A program made the position numbers and the translations under genes. A stretch of DNA of 64,000 nt from Rubrolithibacter sp043763625 (GTDB lineage Bacteria; Bacteroidota; Bacteroidia; Sphingobacteriales; Sphingobacteriaceae): contig JAYULL010000030.1 of assembly GCA_043763625.1 (NCBI GenBank), forward strand, positions 3,953-67,952, written 5' to 3'. The notes under the pieces are model-generated. The model saw only the letters and a program-made list of their open reading frames with translations. It searched no databases and had not been told where the DNA came from. Shown in pieces: positions 43,667-52,630 of this stretch (the first letter of the stretch is position 1; every line of letters starts with the position of its first letter).

Positions 43667-46003
43667 TTAACCGGAGAAAACTTGAGAAAGTGCCGGAATT
43701 AACTTACGACTTTTGCTCTCGGAAGCGTAACCGACGTACCCGTATCCATAGTATCCCGACTTGCGAAAATCAATATCATTAATCACCAGATACATGTTTT
43801 TAATCTTCTCTTTTGCCAACTTATTTGCGATAGCTAAGTGAGCTTTGCTTGTGTAATTTTGTCGGCAAACGTATAAGGTTGTATCAGCGGCTTTAGCTAT
43901 CAACAAGGCGTCGGACACAAGCCCAACAGGCGATGTGTCGATAAGAATATAATCAAACATTTGGCGGAGAATGTTGATAAGGGAGCTGAATTTTTCGTTT
44001 AACAGCAAATCGGCATTGTTACCTAATTGAGAATCTCCGGGCGGAAGAATGTAACAATTATCCAAATCTGCACACGGTATTATATAGTTCGAAATTTCTT
44101 CCTTACTGCCGGATAAATAGTTCAATACTCCTTTTGAAGAATGCTTTATTCCCAAAGAAGAAGAGAGCCGCGGCTTCCTGAAGTCTAAATCAATAAGCAA
44201 AGTTTTCTTTCCGGCCAAACCTAAAATACCTCCCAAGTTATTGGTTACGAAAGTCTTGCCTTCGCCGATAGTCGCCGAAGTAATCATAATTACTTGAGCT
44301 TTTCCGTCGTCGGATAAACACAAGTTGGTTCGCAGGTTACGAAAGTTTTCAGTAGTGACAGAGTTTGACGGGCCCGAAAGGTCCAAAACAGGCGAAGTGT
44401 TTCGGCCTATTTCTCCTATGATATCAATCTCAGTAAGATCTTCTATATCTTCTAAAGACATCAAGCGAGATTCAGATTTGTCGCTAACAACCACATACGA
44501 TAAGGGAATAATAATGCCGGCAAAAAGCGCAATTAAATAACTGAGCGATTTCCGAGGTTTTACCGGATTATAACTTCTTTTTGGTTCGTCAATAATATTC
44601 GAATTATCGGTTTCGGCGAGTTTTGAAATTGCTATTTCTTCACGCTTTTGAAGCAGATATAAATAGAGATTTTGTTTCAATTCTTGCTGACGACTGAAAT
44701 CGCCGAACATTTGTTCTTTCTGCGGAATGGATTTAATTTGGCTGTTCAGCGAAGCATTTTCCGCCTTTACATCCCTAAGTCCAAGCTCCAATTCGCCTTT
44801 ATACGACCGAATGTTTTGCAACAAGCTCTCGTAAGCATTCACAATTTGCTTGTCGATATTTTCGATTACAGGGTTTGATTCGGTATACGATAGGCTTTGC
44901 TTTTCTCTGTCGAGCAACAAACTGTTGTAAGTGGTCAGGGCATTTTCAAACGAAGCATTTTCTATTGTGAGCGAACTTGGAATGGCCCTTCGGTTGCCGG
45001 ATTCGGTCAAAAACTGCTCGAGTTTTTCAATGACGTTGTAATTGGTTTGTTGCTCCTGAATCCTTTTGTTGTAATCCCCGGCATTGCTGATTAATACCTT
45101 TGATTGCTCGCCCATGTCGGCAATGTTATTACTGCTGCGATAATTTGCGAGTTTGTTTTCTATAGTGATGAGATCGTTGCTAACCATAGCAAGTCTGTTA
45201 TCTACGATAGCTAGGGCTGAATCGGCTAGTTGCTGCTTGCTTCTTTTATTCAAGCTTAAGTAAGTGAACATAATCTGCTTGAGCACCGCTTCGCCCAAGC
45301 CGGGGTCGGGATAGTTTAAAGCTAAGTCGATGGCAGTTGCGTCTTTGTCTGAAAAAACCGCTTCGTATCGCGATGATAATTCTTCAATTGCTTCTTCAAA
45401 TGGCGAAACCACGACTGTGTATTTGCCGGTTGGGATTTTACCGGAACTCTGCGTAAGTAATACAAAATTATACGGCTTGGTAGATATTATTTTATTGAAT
45501 GAAGAAGTTGACACCGGGCCGCCGTCTGAAACCAAACTAAAAGAATTATTATCAAGTATTTCGATCTCAAACTTGTGCTTTGAGAAGTAGGCTTGCTTAT
45601 ATAGTATTGACACTTTAAACGGGGAACCGTTAAAGACTTGCTTCGTTGTTAAGTTTGATTTCTTTAAAACTTTGACATTCAAATTCAGGTCTTTAATAAC
45701 TTTTTCTAAAACTGATCGAGATTTTAATATCTGAAGTTCGTTTTTGCTGTCGCTTTGATTAGAGAAAAAAGACGAGATATTACTGCTGAATTGCCGTTCA
45801 ACTTTGCTCTCATTACTCTTGTCCGGCTCTTTTATCAAGATTTTAGCGGATATTTTATACTCTTGAGTTGCCAGGCGATTAAAGCAAAACGCGGCGATTA
45901 AAGCCGTAATAATGCCGCACATAAACAATAGCCTATGAGATAGGACGGTATTGAGAAACCTTTTATAATTAAATGCTTTTTCGTTTGCCGGTTGTTTTAC
46001 CAT
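43667..46003 (-). CDS. wzc: Wzc-type polysaccharide co-polymerase with tyrosine kinase domain
   Basis: Inner-membrane chain-length regulator and BY-kinase of about 778 residues. It has an N-terminal Wzz helix (LLFMCGIITALIAAFCF), a long periplasmic coiled coil, a second helix (LIALFAGIIIPLSYVVV) and a cytosolic kinase with Walker A in TSATIGEGKTFVTNN and Walker A' LLIDLDFRKPR. The C-terminal tail is Tyr-rich (SGYYGYGYVGYA), the autophosphorylation cluster. I start it at ATG 46003 because the longer frame would overlap the wza gene and adds non-family residues. Opposite it to Wza is the usual secretion pair. Confidence 0.9.
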   Translation of the reverse strand: MVKQPANEKAFNYKRFLNTVLSHRLLFMCGIITALIAAFCFNRLATQEYKISAKILIKEPDKSNESKVERQFSSNISSFFSNQSDSKNELQILKSRSVLEKVIKDLNLNVKVLKKSNLTTKQVFNGSPFKVSILYKQAYFSKHKFEIEILDNNSFSLVSDGGPVSTSSFNKIISTKPYNFVLLTQSSGKIPTGKYTVVVSPFEEAIEELSSRYEAVFSDKDATAIDLALNYPDPGLGEAVLKQIMFTYLSLNKRSKQQLADSALAIVDNRLAMVSNDLITIENKLANYRSSNNIADMGEQSKVLISNAGDYNKRIQEQQTNYNVIEKLEQFLTESGNRRAIPSSLTIENASFENALTTYNSLLLDREKQSLSYTESNPVIENIDKQIVNAYESLLQNIRSYKGELELGLRDVKAENASLNSQIKSIPQKEQMFGDFSRQQELKQNLYLYLLQKREEIAISKLAETDNSNIIDEPKRSYNPVKPRKSLSYLIALFAGIIIPLSYVVVSDKSESRLMSLEDIEDLTEIDIIGEIGRNTSPVLDLSGPSNSVTTENFRNLRTNLCLSDDGKAQVIMITSATIGEGKTFVTNNLGGILGLAGKKTLLIDLDFRKPRLSSSLGIKHSSKGVLNYLSGSKEEISNYIIPCADLDNCYILPPGDSQLGNNADLLLNEKFSSLINILRQMFDYILIDTSPVGLVSDALLIAKAADTTLYVCRQNYTSKAHLAIANKLAKEKIKNMYLVINDIDFRKSGYYGYGYVGYASESKSRKLIPALSQVFSG

Positions 46004-46020
46004 AGCGTTTCGTTTTTGTG

Positions 46021-46824
46021 TTAATCTCCCAAAGAAGTTTGTGTTACCAACAGCACCCACACGGAAACCAGCGAGGCGCCAAGGCTTAAATACCGTACTA
46101 AAGAAGTATCTGAATTCATATATTTTGCCTTTGCAGGTTCAACATAAACCACATCGTTTTGACTTAAGAAAAAATACTCCGAATTGAGTGTTTCCTTTTT
46201 AGTTAAATCAAACTTTACAGCCCTGCTTTTACCGTCGGCGAGTTTTCTTATCACCAAAATGTTGCTGCGTTTTCCGTAAATGGTAAGGTCTCCGGCATAG
46301 CCCAGAGCATCAAGCAGCGAGACTTTTTCATTTGGAACCACGTAAGTTCCCGGACGGGCGACCTCTCCCAGTATGGTGATTTTGTAGTTCGCATAGCGAA
46401 TGTTTACCGCCGGTTCTTTAAAAAAACGAGCGGCCTGTTTACGCACTGTTTCTCGAGCTTGAAGAGTAGTTAATCCGGCAAGTTTAATCTTACCGAGAAT
46501 CGGTATTTCTACATTTCCATCTCGGTCTACGTAGTACCCCGAGATTAATTGTTGACCCACATTGTTGGCCACGTTAACCCCACCTGTAGGTTTAGGGGTA
46601 TTGCCGCTGTTTATCACTTCCGAGGCTGCCGGATCGACCGTGTTAACAGTTATCGAAAGAATATCATCGGGTTGAATTAGCGGATCCGCAAAATTTGTGG
46701 AGTTAATAATGTCGGCAGCGGACTCTTTAGGGATGTCTTGAAAGTACCTTATTTTGGATACTCCACAAGAATAGAGTAAAAATATAGAGAAAAAGAATAT
46801 GGATTTTGCAGTTTTGTTAAACAT
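46021..46824 (-). CDS. wza: Wza-type outer-membrane polysaccharide export lipoprotein
   Basis: Outer-membrane export channel subunit of 267 residues. A signal peptide ends in LLYSC, a lipobox with the lipidated Cys before GVSKI. The protein has the Poly_export/SLBB pattern: IQPDDILSITVNTVDP, SGYYVDRDGNVEIPILGKIK, then KITILGEVARPGTYVVPNEK. It is shorter than E. coli Wza and ends in a hydrophobic helix (YLSLGASLVSVWVLLV), as in other Bacteroidota. I choose ATG 46824 over the longer frame because the signal peptide starts there. It stops 17 bases before wzc. Confidence 0.9.
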   Translation of the reverse strand: MFNKTAKSIFFFSIFLLYSCGVSKIRYFQDIPKESAADIINSTNFADPLIQPDDILSITVNTVDPAASEVINSGNTPKPTGGVNVANNVGQQLISGYYVDRDGNVEIPILGKIKLAGLTTLQARETVRKQAARFFKEPAVNIRYANYKITILGEVARPGTYVVPNEKVSLLDALGYAGDLTIYGKRSNILVIRKLADGKSRAVKFDLTKKETLNSEYFFLSQNDVVYVEPAKAKYMNSDTSLVRYLSLGASLVSVWVLLVTQTSLGD

Positions 46825-47016
46825 ATAGATATAACTTTTGAATATCACTAGTAAAACTACCACTTTTTATTAAAAATAGCAAAATAATTTACTTTTTGTT
46901 GCTATATTCTCGGACAAAAACCTCTTTTGACGAAGAAATAGAAAATCAGGCCATATTTTTCAATAAATCTTAAATTTTAACCGCCAGTATGGATTTTTAT
47001 GTAGAAAAACTTGCGA

Positions 47017-48246
47017 TTATCTGAAAAAGCTTAAAGCCGGAGTTTTTATATAGCCGGAGTAGCTTAATGAGTTTGACAAAGAACTTCGACTTCCATAGAA
47101 AGCAATTAGATAACCGAAAAGGATTTGGCATTCCGGCGATTCTATCAGATTAGTTGTAATTCCGTAGGTAAAAATCAGCATAGTGAAGTATGTAGCTATT
47201 CGATTTTGGTTGCCGAATTCTACAAACTTTCCAAGTAGAAAAAGAATGAGAAAAAGACCGAGAAGGCCATAATTTGCAAATACATAAATAAATAAGTTAT
47301 CTCCCGGATTATAGAGATTTGGGTTACCAAACAACAATTGCGGAGCGCCCAAGCTTCCAATCCCGGTACCGAATATCAAATGCCAAGGCTCTTTAAATAA
47401 GGTAAATGCCAAAGGCCATGTGGTGTTAATTCGGTCGAGAAGCGAGTCATTGCTTAAATAAGGTACTTCGACTTTAAAGAGATAAATAGGGAGTAGAATT
47501 AAAATAGTCGCAAATAAAATTGCGGTAAATGAAAGCGTTGGCTTTTTAATATTACCGGGTAGAAATTCACTTAAGTATGCGGCGTATATAACGAAAACAC
47601 TTATTAGGCATCCTTTGGTGGTAGTAATATAAATTCCGATTATGGTAGATATAAAAACAAGTGTTTTCCAAGTGAAGCTTTTGAGATTATAAAATAGGAT
47701 CATCATCATAATTATCAATGCAAGTGCAGCACTAAATGATGATCGGCAAAAGCCGGCAACGCGTTCGACACCGGCTGCAGTCCAGTTTTTGGCAATTTCC
47801 TTTTCTACGTTGCCCACGGTAAATAGTGCTGTCTTCCAAACAAAATCAAAGTAATAATCATAAATAACACCGCCCAGCAAAGCGATGTATATGAAAATAA
47901 ACCAACGAGAATTCGCTTGAATAAATGTTGCTATGTCTTTGTGGAATGCAATAGAAAAAAATGCAGGAATTAAAATGTACACAGCAAATAAGGTTTGCGG
48001 AAGATTTTGCGTAAATAACCCTAAAACAATAAGAAAAAAAATACAAGCATATAATATAATATAGGCAGGGCGAATGACTTTTAGGCTGCCCAAGAATTTT
48101 TTTGCAGTTAAAACAAGCATTACCGCATTAACTGCGTAAATCAACAACTCGTTGCCAAATACTGTTATAATAACATAGCGAACGAGCGATGTGAAAAACA
48201 GGTTTAAGATAAGTGCGACTATAAATACAGTTCTTAAAATTTTCAT
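47017..48246 (-). CDS. O-antigen/EPS polymerase (Wzy-like)
   Basis: Integral membrane protein of 409 residues with about ten to twelve helices and a large periplasmic loop near 230-300, the layout of Wzy polymerases and the O-antigen ligase family (both share it). The stretch HLIFGTGIGSLGAPQLL followed by PGDNLFIYVFANYGLLG matches the Wzy_C signature region. Its place between a Fuc4NAc transferase and wza, with no other polymerase in the window, supports the polymerase role. Wzy proteins are poorly conserved, so the call rests on topology and context. Confidence 0.8.
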   Translation of the reverse strand: MKILRTVFIVALILNLFFTSLVRYVIITVFGNELLIYAVNAVMLVLTAKKFLGSLKVIRPAYIILYACIFFLIVLGLFTQNLPQTLFAVYILIPAFFSIAFHKDIATFIQANSRWFIFIYIALLGGVIYDYYFDFVWKTALFTVGNVEKEIAKNWTAAGVERVAGFCRSSFSAALALIIMMMILFYNLKSFTWKTLVFISTIIGIYITTTKGCLISVFVIYAAYLSEFLPGNIKKPTLSFTAILFATILILLPIYLFKVEVPYLSNDSLLDRINTTWPLAFTLFKEPWHLIFGTGIGSLGAPQLLFGNPNLYNPGDNLFIYVFANYGLLGLFLILFLLGKFVEFGNQNRIATYFTMLIFTYGITTNLIESPECQILFGYLIAFYGSRSSLSNSLSYSGYIKTPALSFFR

Positions 48247-48253
48247 ATTACGA

Positions 48254-49375
48254 TCAATTCCTTCCGAAAAGCTTTCGGTATAGTTGGTCTGTTTTGTCTC
48301 TGGATAGATAATCTAAAACGATCCGACGATTTTTATTTTGATCGAGTGTTGCAGCTAATCTGTCGATGTCGTTAATTTGATCGATATCGAAAACTTGTAA
48401 GCCGAGCTCTTTCATGTGCCGAAACATGAAGTTTCCGGGGTTCATGAAAACAAGTTTACCCGTAAGTAGGGCCAGCCAAATGTTTCCCATGCCTAAGGGT
48501 CGCAATGAATTGTTGATGAAAATGGAGTATTTGTCAAAGATCTCCAAGTATTCATCGAAAGAGAGAAATCGCTCCATGAACGATATATTGAGATGAGGAT
48601 AAAGCTTTTCTACTTGATTTTTTAAAAGCCCCACATATTTTTTGTCTCCATAGCTCACGGGAAGCAGAATTTCTTCGAAATAGATGCCCTTAAATCTTTT
48701 GAATACATCAATATGATTGTTGGTAACAGCACCGGAATTACCTACAATGCATTTTAAATTACGTTGGGCAATTCTTTTTAAGGATGAGTTAACGTCGAAC
48801 TTTTTAGCAAGTTCTTCAATGTCCATGTCAAAGCCGTACAAAAAATATTTTTGCCTGGCGTTTAATCCGGCTAAACTTTTTACGGCATACTCGTATTCCG
48901 GCTTTATCCAGGTTAATAAGTAATCCACTTTACTGAAAACCTGCTTTCCGGATGTACCTTGTAAAAAGTGCTTAACCTTATGCAGAAGATATTTAAAGGG
49001 GCCGAAGCTTTCCAACCGATATTTTAAATCGCGAGTTTCAGGCTCAAAAAGAGGAAAACGTGAACCTTTTGCTTCGTAAAGTTCCGATCCCCATATCATC
49101 CAATTAAGTTCTCGAAACTTGTTTTTGACAACCCAACGCTTTAAATCGCTGGTAAATGCGTGCAGGAAAACGCGGTCATACTGCTCAACCTTTCCTACCA
49201 GAATATTAAAATCGACAGAATCAAGAGAGGCAAATACTGCGTCGGTACGTTTAATGTATTTGTAGTTTCCGCCTCTTCTTACAATAAATTTGTTATTACC
49301 AAGCAGTTGGAGTTGTTCCAGTTTATTAACAAAAGGATCAAAAAATTTTTCATCATTAAAAACATGCAGATTCAT
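48254..49375 (-). CDS. WecF-like TDP-Fuc4NAc transferase (GT56)
   Basis: Glycosyltransferase of 373 residues with the GT56 pattern: NLHVFNDEKFFDPFVNKLE at the N-terminus, NWMIWGSELYE (the family's GG/SE block), GNSGAVTNNHIDVFKRFKG and PLGMGNIWLALLTGKLVFMN. WecF adds 4-acetamido-4,6-dideoxygalactose to the enterobacterial common antigen intermediate; by family this enzyme probably transfers an equivalent TDP-4-acetamido sugar to the growing EPS unit. It stands 21 bases after the aminotransferase gene, which with the upstream N-acetyltransferase would make that donor. Confidence 0.82.
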   Translation of the reverse strand: MNLHVFNDEKFFDPFVNKLEQLQLLGNNKFIVRRGGNYKYIKRTDAVFASLDSVDFNILVGKVEQYDRVFLHAFTSDLKRWVVKNKFRELNWMIWGSELYEAKGSRFPLFEPETRDLKYRLESFGPFKYLLHKVKHFLQGTSGKQVFSKVDYLLTWIKPEYEYAVKSLAGLNARQKYFLYGFDMDIEELAKKFDVNSSLKRIAQRNLKCIVGNSGAVTNNHIDVFKRFKGIYFEEILLPVSYGDKKYVGLLKNQVEKLYPHLNISFMERFLSFDEYLEIFDKYSIFINNSLRPLGMGNIWLALLTGKLVFMNPGNFMFRHMKELGLQVFDIDQINDIDRLAATLDQNKNRRIVLDYLSRDKTDQLYRKLFGRN

Positions 49376-49396
49376 ATTTCTCCTTTCTGTAACTTG

Positions 49397-50476
49397 TTAA
49401 TTATTTTGCACTCGCAGCAATATTCTAGATACAAAATCAGCTTCCTCCAACGTAAAATCTTGATACATCGGCAAACACAAAACTCTTTTAGATATACTGT
49501 CGGCGGTGGGTGTTTCTCCCTTTTTCACGTAATTGAGCGATGACAGTGAGGGGTAAAAATATCGCCGGGGATAAATCCAGTTAAGGTTGAGCTGCTCCAC
49601 GCTTTTTAAAAGCAACTCTTCCGTTTCAAACACAATCGGGTAATAAGAAAAATTACATTCGGATCGAGGGTTTAAATGCGGACGTGCAACTTTTAGGCCC
49701 TTTAATTTCTCGGAGTAATAATTAAACAGTTCCTTTCGTTTAGCTAACACATCGTCGACGTATCGCAGGTTTACCAAGCCCATAGCCGCGTGGAACTCAC
49801 AGTTTTTTGCATTTATCCCTAGGCCGGCAAATTCTTCAGGCCCATTGTGCCCGAAATTCCGCAGGAAAACAATCTCTTTCAATAATTCCGCAGATTGAGT
49901 AAAAATGGCGCCGCCTTCTATCGTATGGAACAGCTTTGTGGCGTGGAAGCTGGTGGTGCTTACATCTCCGTAATCAAAAACCGACTTTCCATTATACTTT
50001 GTGCCGAAGCAATGAGAGGCATCGTATATTACCTTAAGGTTACGCCTTTCGGCAATGGCCGTTATAGCGTCGATATCACATGGATTTCCGTAAACATGAG
50101 TAGCCAGAATTGCACTTGTTTGAGGAGTAATCGCAGCTTCAATTTTTTCAGGGTCGAGATTCAGTGACCTTTCATCTATATCTGCAAAAACCGGAATGCA
50201 CCCTTCCCAAACGATACTGCTTGTTGTAGCTACATAAGATAGTGGGGTTGTGATAATTTCCCCGCTTAACTTTAAAGCTTTAATTGCTAACTGTAGCGCA
50301 AGTGTGCCGTTGGTGACGTAAAGCATGTGCTTTACGTCTAAATAGTCTTTTATTTTTAGCTCCAGCTGATTAACCAAAGGACCATTATTCGTTAGCCATT
50401 GTCGCTCCCAAATACCTTTAACATAGTGTAAGTAGTCGTCAATCGGCGGCAGAAAAGGTTTGGTTACAGGTATCAT
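49397..50476 (-). CDS. DegT/DnrJ/EryC1 sugar aminotransferase (WecE/VioA-like)
   Basis: PLP-dependent aminotransferase of 359 residues that converts a TDP-4-keto-6-deoxyhexose into the 4-amino sugar. The PLP lysine is in STTSFHATKLFHTIEGGAIF and the cofactor site in YVTNGTLALQLAIKAL and VIYDASHCFGTKYNG. No truncation. Its neighbours are a WecF-like transferase 21 bases downstream and two GNAT-type acetyltransferases upstream, the set expected for making and using a TDP-4-acetamido-4,6-dideoxy sugar. The RmlA/RmlB genes that would supply the keto sugar are not in the window. Confidence 0.85.
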   Translation of the reverse strand: MIPVTKPFLPPIDDYLHYVKGIWERQWLTNNGPLVNQLELKIKDYLDVKHMLYVTNGTLALQLAIKALKLSGEIITTPLSYVATTSSIVWEGCIPVFADIDERSLNLDPEKIEAAITPQTSAILATHVYGNPCDIDAITAIAERRNLKVIYDASHCFGTKYNGKSVFDYGDVSTTSFHATKLFHTIEGGAIFTQSAELLKEIVFLRNFGHNGPEEFAGLGINAKNCEFHAAMGLVNLRYVDDVLAKRKELFNYYSEKLKGLKVARPHLNPRSECNFSYYPIVFETEELLLKSVEQLNLNWIYPRRYFYPSLSSLNYVKKGETPTADSISKRVLCLPMYQDFTLEEADFVSRILLRVQNN

Positions 50477-50539
50477 AAGCTTCGAGTTGGATTAAGTTAA
50501 ATAAGAACTGTATGGGAAGATTGAAGTCGGGGCGTTAAG

Positions 50540-51580
50540 TCAGGCCGAACGGTAAAGCGGAAATAAATCCGGGAGCTCTCGGGCGTTCTGCTGTCGCTGC
50601 TCTACCAGGTTATTGTAGGTGTTGCTGTCAGCAATATATCTCCATGTAAGAAAATTAAACCGCAAATCGGAAAAGCCGCACTTGAAGTGAAATAAAGAAT
50701 CTTCTGCGCCGCCGACTCCGCTTCCCAGATGAAGAAATTCAATGTTCTCTTCTTTTGCCGTAACAACAGCCTCATCAAATAATAATTTCATCGGTGAGAA
50801 GCTCATGAAAGCGGGATCTGTAGCTGCCAGATGAATTTGGGCTATTTTATTGCAAAGCGTGAGAATAATGCCGGAGGTGATAGTTTCGCCTTGATAGCAT
50901 AGCAGTAATTTGCTTTCGTAATCCCTCGAACTCAAAAAATTAAAAAAGTAGTTTTCGTTAAAGAAGTATCTGGGTGACGCTCCGGCATTCTTCATGCTTT
51001 CATTATAAATCCGGCAAAAAGCATTTATCTCGTCAGGATGTCTGCTTTCCCGCACCGAAAATCCGGTTAAACGCAATTGATTGATCTTTTGCCGAAAAGC
51101 TCTTCTATAGTTTAAGCGAATTTTTTCTACCGGCTTATCCAATGAAATTGCAATAGTTTGCCCGTTCTTAAACACCCCTCCCGCATGCCCAACTATATTG
51201 TCGTGATTTAAGAGGGGGTGAAGACGTGAAAAAACTGAAACAATCTTTTCGGCTATAAAAAACCGCGATAGTGTTTCATGGAAACCTGCAATTAGGCTTT
51301 CTTCGATCTCGTCGAATTCCAGATTAGAGACAGGTCCCGTATATCCGTAAGCCGAGGTGCAGTCAAAATATCCGGAACCCTCAATTTGTCTTTTAATTAG
51401 GGGAAGTGCAACGAAATTCTCACCGGAATGAAAGATAAAGAGAAAGGGCTCTCCGGATTGTTCGAGCGCGTGATAATGGCCGGTATGGTAAAAGTCGTAT
51501 GACAGAGATTTTTTTAAGTACTCTGCCCACACTTCTTGTTCTTTGCAGGTAATAACGGAGTAAGTATTTTTGCTATTCAT
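50540..51580 (-). CDS. FemAB/GNAT-like acyl- or aminoacyltransferase in the EPS locus
   Basis: A 346-residue protein of the FemAB-type double-GNAT fold (GNAT_6-like). Seen: WAEYLKKSLSYDFYHTGHYH at the N-terminus, FRQKINQLRLTGFSVRES, the FCRIYNESMKNAGASPRYFF box and the later LLCYQGETITSGIILTLC and EFLHLGSGVGG. The family moves aminoacyl or acyl groups to amino or hydroxyl groups, and members occur in exosortase/EPS loci. It overlaps the WecD-like gene by 8 bases, so the two are coupled, and its role may be to acylate the 4-amino sugar or another unit. I cannot separate these possibilities. Confidence 0.7.
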   Translation of the reverse strand: MNSKNTYSVITCKEQEVWAEYLKKSLSYDFYHTGHYHALEQSGEPFLFIFHSGENFVALPLIKRQIEGSGYFDCTSAYGYTGPVSNLEFDEIEESLIAGFHETLSRFFIAEKIVSVFSRLHPLLNHDNIVGHAGGVFKNGQTIAISLDKPVEKIRLNYRRAFRQKINQLRLTGFSVRESRHPDEINAFCRIYNESMKNAGASPRYFFNENYFFNFLSSRDYESKLLLCYQGETITSGIILTLCNKIAQIHLAATDPAFMSFSPMKLLFDEAVVTAKEENIEFLHLGSGVGGAEDSLFHFKCGFSDLRFNFLTWRYIADSNTYNNLVEQRQQNARELPDLFPLYRSA

Positions 51581-52328
51581 AGGCTGTGATTTGTGATAAT
51601 GCTGATATCATATCCCTAAAAGGAGCACACATTGAAAATGATTGATCTAATAAAGGCATCGGTTTCGGCTCAAGGGAGATTAAGCAAGCTGAGAGTATAG
51701 TATGAGGTTTAGGTTGAGGTATTTCGCTTAGCTTGCCTTTAAAATTTTCTTTAAGCACCAGCTTGGTGTTATTGATAAGATAGCCCACGGCAGTATCTAC
51801 CTGATAAAGTTGAGTAAACCCGAAGCCGTCTGTTTTGTAATAAAAAGTAGAATCATCTGCAGAAAGTTCGGGAGCAGGTATTTGATAGCGGTAGGAGGTC
51901 GCTTCAATTTTTAAACCCCATCTTAAATATAAATTCAATGCCTTAGAATTCGATTTAAACACATCCAATCGAAGCCTAACTAGAACATTCGCCTTTCGCT
52001 CTAGAATATCTTTAAGAGCAAACAGTAGTAACTTGGTGCCCAATCCCGCATTCCTATACGCAGCCTTTATAATAACATTAATCACAAAAACTGTTGAACC
52101 TGCTATTTTAAGGTGGGCAAACCCACAAAGCTCTCGACGTTCATCAGTTAACAAATACGCCATTTGGCTTTCACTGGAAAGAACGAAGCGTAGATAAGGC
52201 AAATAAGCAGCGTCCTTATAAATAAAGTATTCGGAAGAGGGGAAATTATACGTAACATTCAGCAGATGAACTATTCTATCCAAATCCACTTCTTTTCCCG
52301 ATCCATATTTTTCAACATTCCATATCAT
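51573..52328 (-). CDS. GNAT N-acetyltransferase (WecD-like)
   Basis: GNAT protein of 251 residues. The acetyl-CoA loop is in AAYRNAGLGTKLLLFALKDI and the second motif in SNSKALNLYLRWGLKIEATS. The remainder, with TDGFGFTQLY at about 170, is an extension. WecD acetylates TDP-4-amino-4,6-dideoxygalactose; this protein is placed just upstream of the FemAB, WecE- and WecF-like genes in the same operon, so an equivalent role is plausible, although any amine could be the acceptor. It is the first gene of the leftward EPS operon and would share its promoter in the 52329-52630 spacer. Confidence 0.72.
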   Translation of the reverse strand: MIWNVEKYGSGKEVDLDRIVHLLNVTYNFPSSEYFIYKDAAYLPYLRFVLSSESQMAYLLTDERRELCGFAHLKIAGSTVFVINVIIKAAYRNAGLGTKLLLFALKDILERKANVLVRLRLDVFKSNSKALNLYLRWGLKIEATSYRYQIPAPELSADDSTFYYKTDGFGFTQLYQVDTAVGYLINNTKLVLKENFKGKLSEIPQPKPHTILSACLISLEPKPMPLLDQSFSMCAPFRDMISALSQITAYE

Positions 52329-52630
52329 TAATTGACATCTCTAGTTCTTTTGACTGTTTATGATTATATTTTATTTTAAACCGGTAAAATCAGTCACTTA
52401 TAATCCATAATTTTAATAAAAATAGATAATTATTAAAATAACAGCAAATTTATTGAAGTTTTATTACAAAATATCCATGATTTTATGTAAAAACAGTTAA
52501 ATTTGACTAGTCAAGTTGGGTTAAAATGCTATTTTTAGTTAAAATAGCTGAAATGCAAGGGCGAATGTCGCAGGTTTTGCCACTAACTTTCGATTTATGG
52601 ATTTAATTATCACCTTTTTATATTAAACTC
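52329..52630. other. 302-bp divergent regulatory region of the EPS operon and manA
   Basis: Gene-free and AT-rich, between the leftward EPS operon and the rightward manA. It contains a perfect 12-base palindrome TTGACTAGTCAA at 52503-52514 and an 8-base stem GCTATTTT/AAAATAGC (52528-52535 and 52541-52548) around TAGTT. Either could be an operator for a regulator of both transcripts. No full promoter consensus was found. Confidence 0.45.

Noticed and set aside
46004..46060. Longer start for the Wzc-like gene
   Set aside because: It would overlap the wza stop region and adds residues that look like translated intergenic sequence; ATG 46003 fits the family start.
49160..49543. A 127-residue plus-strand frame
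   Set aside because: It lies antisense across the WecF-like and aminotransferase genes and has no family features.
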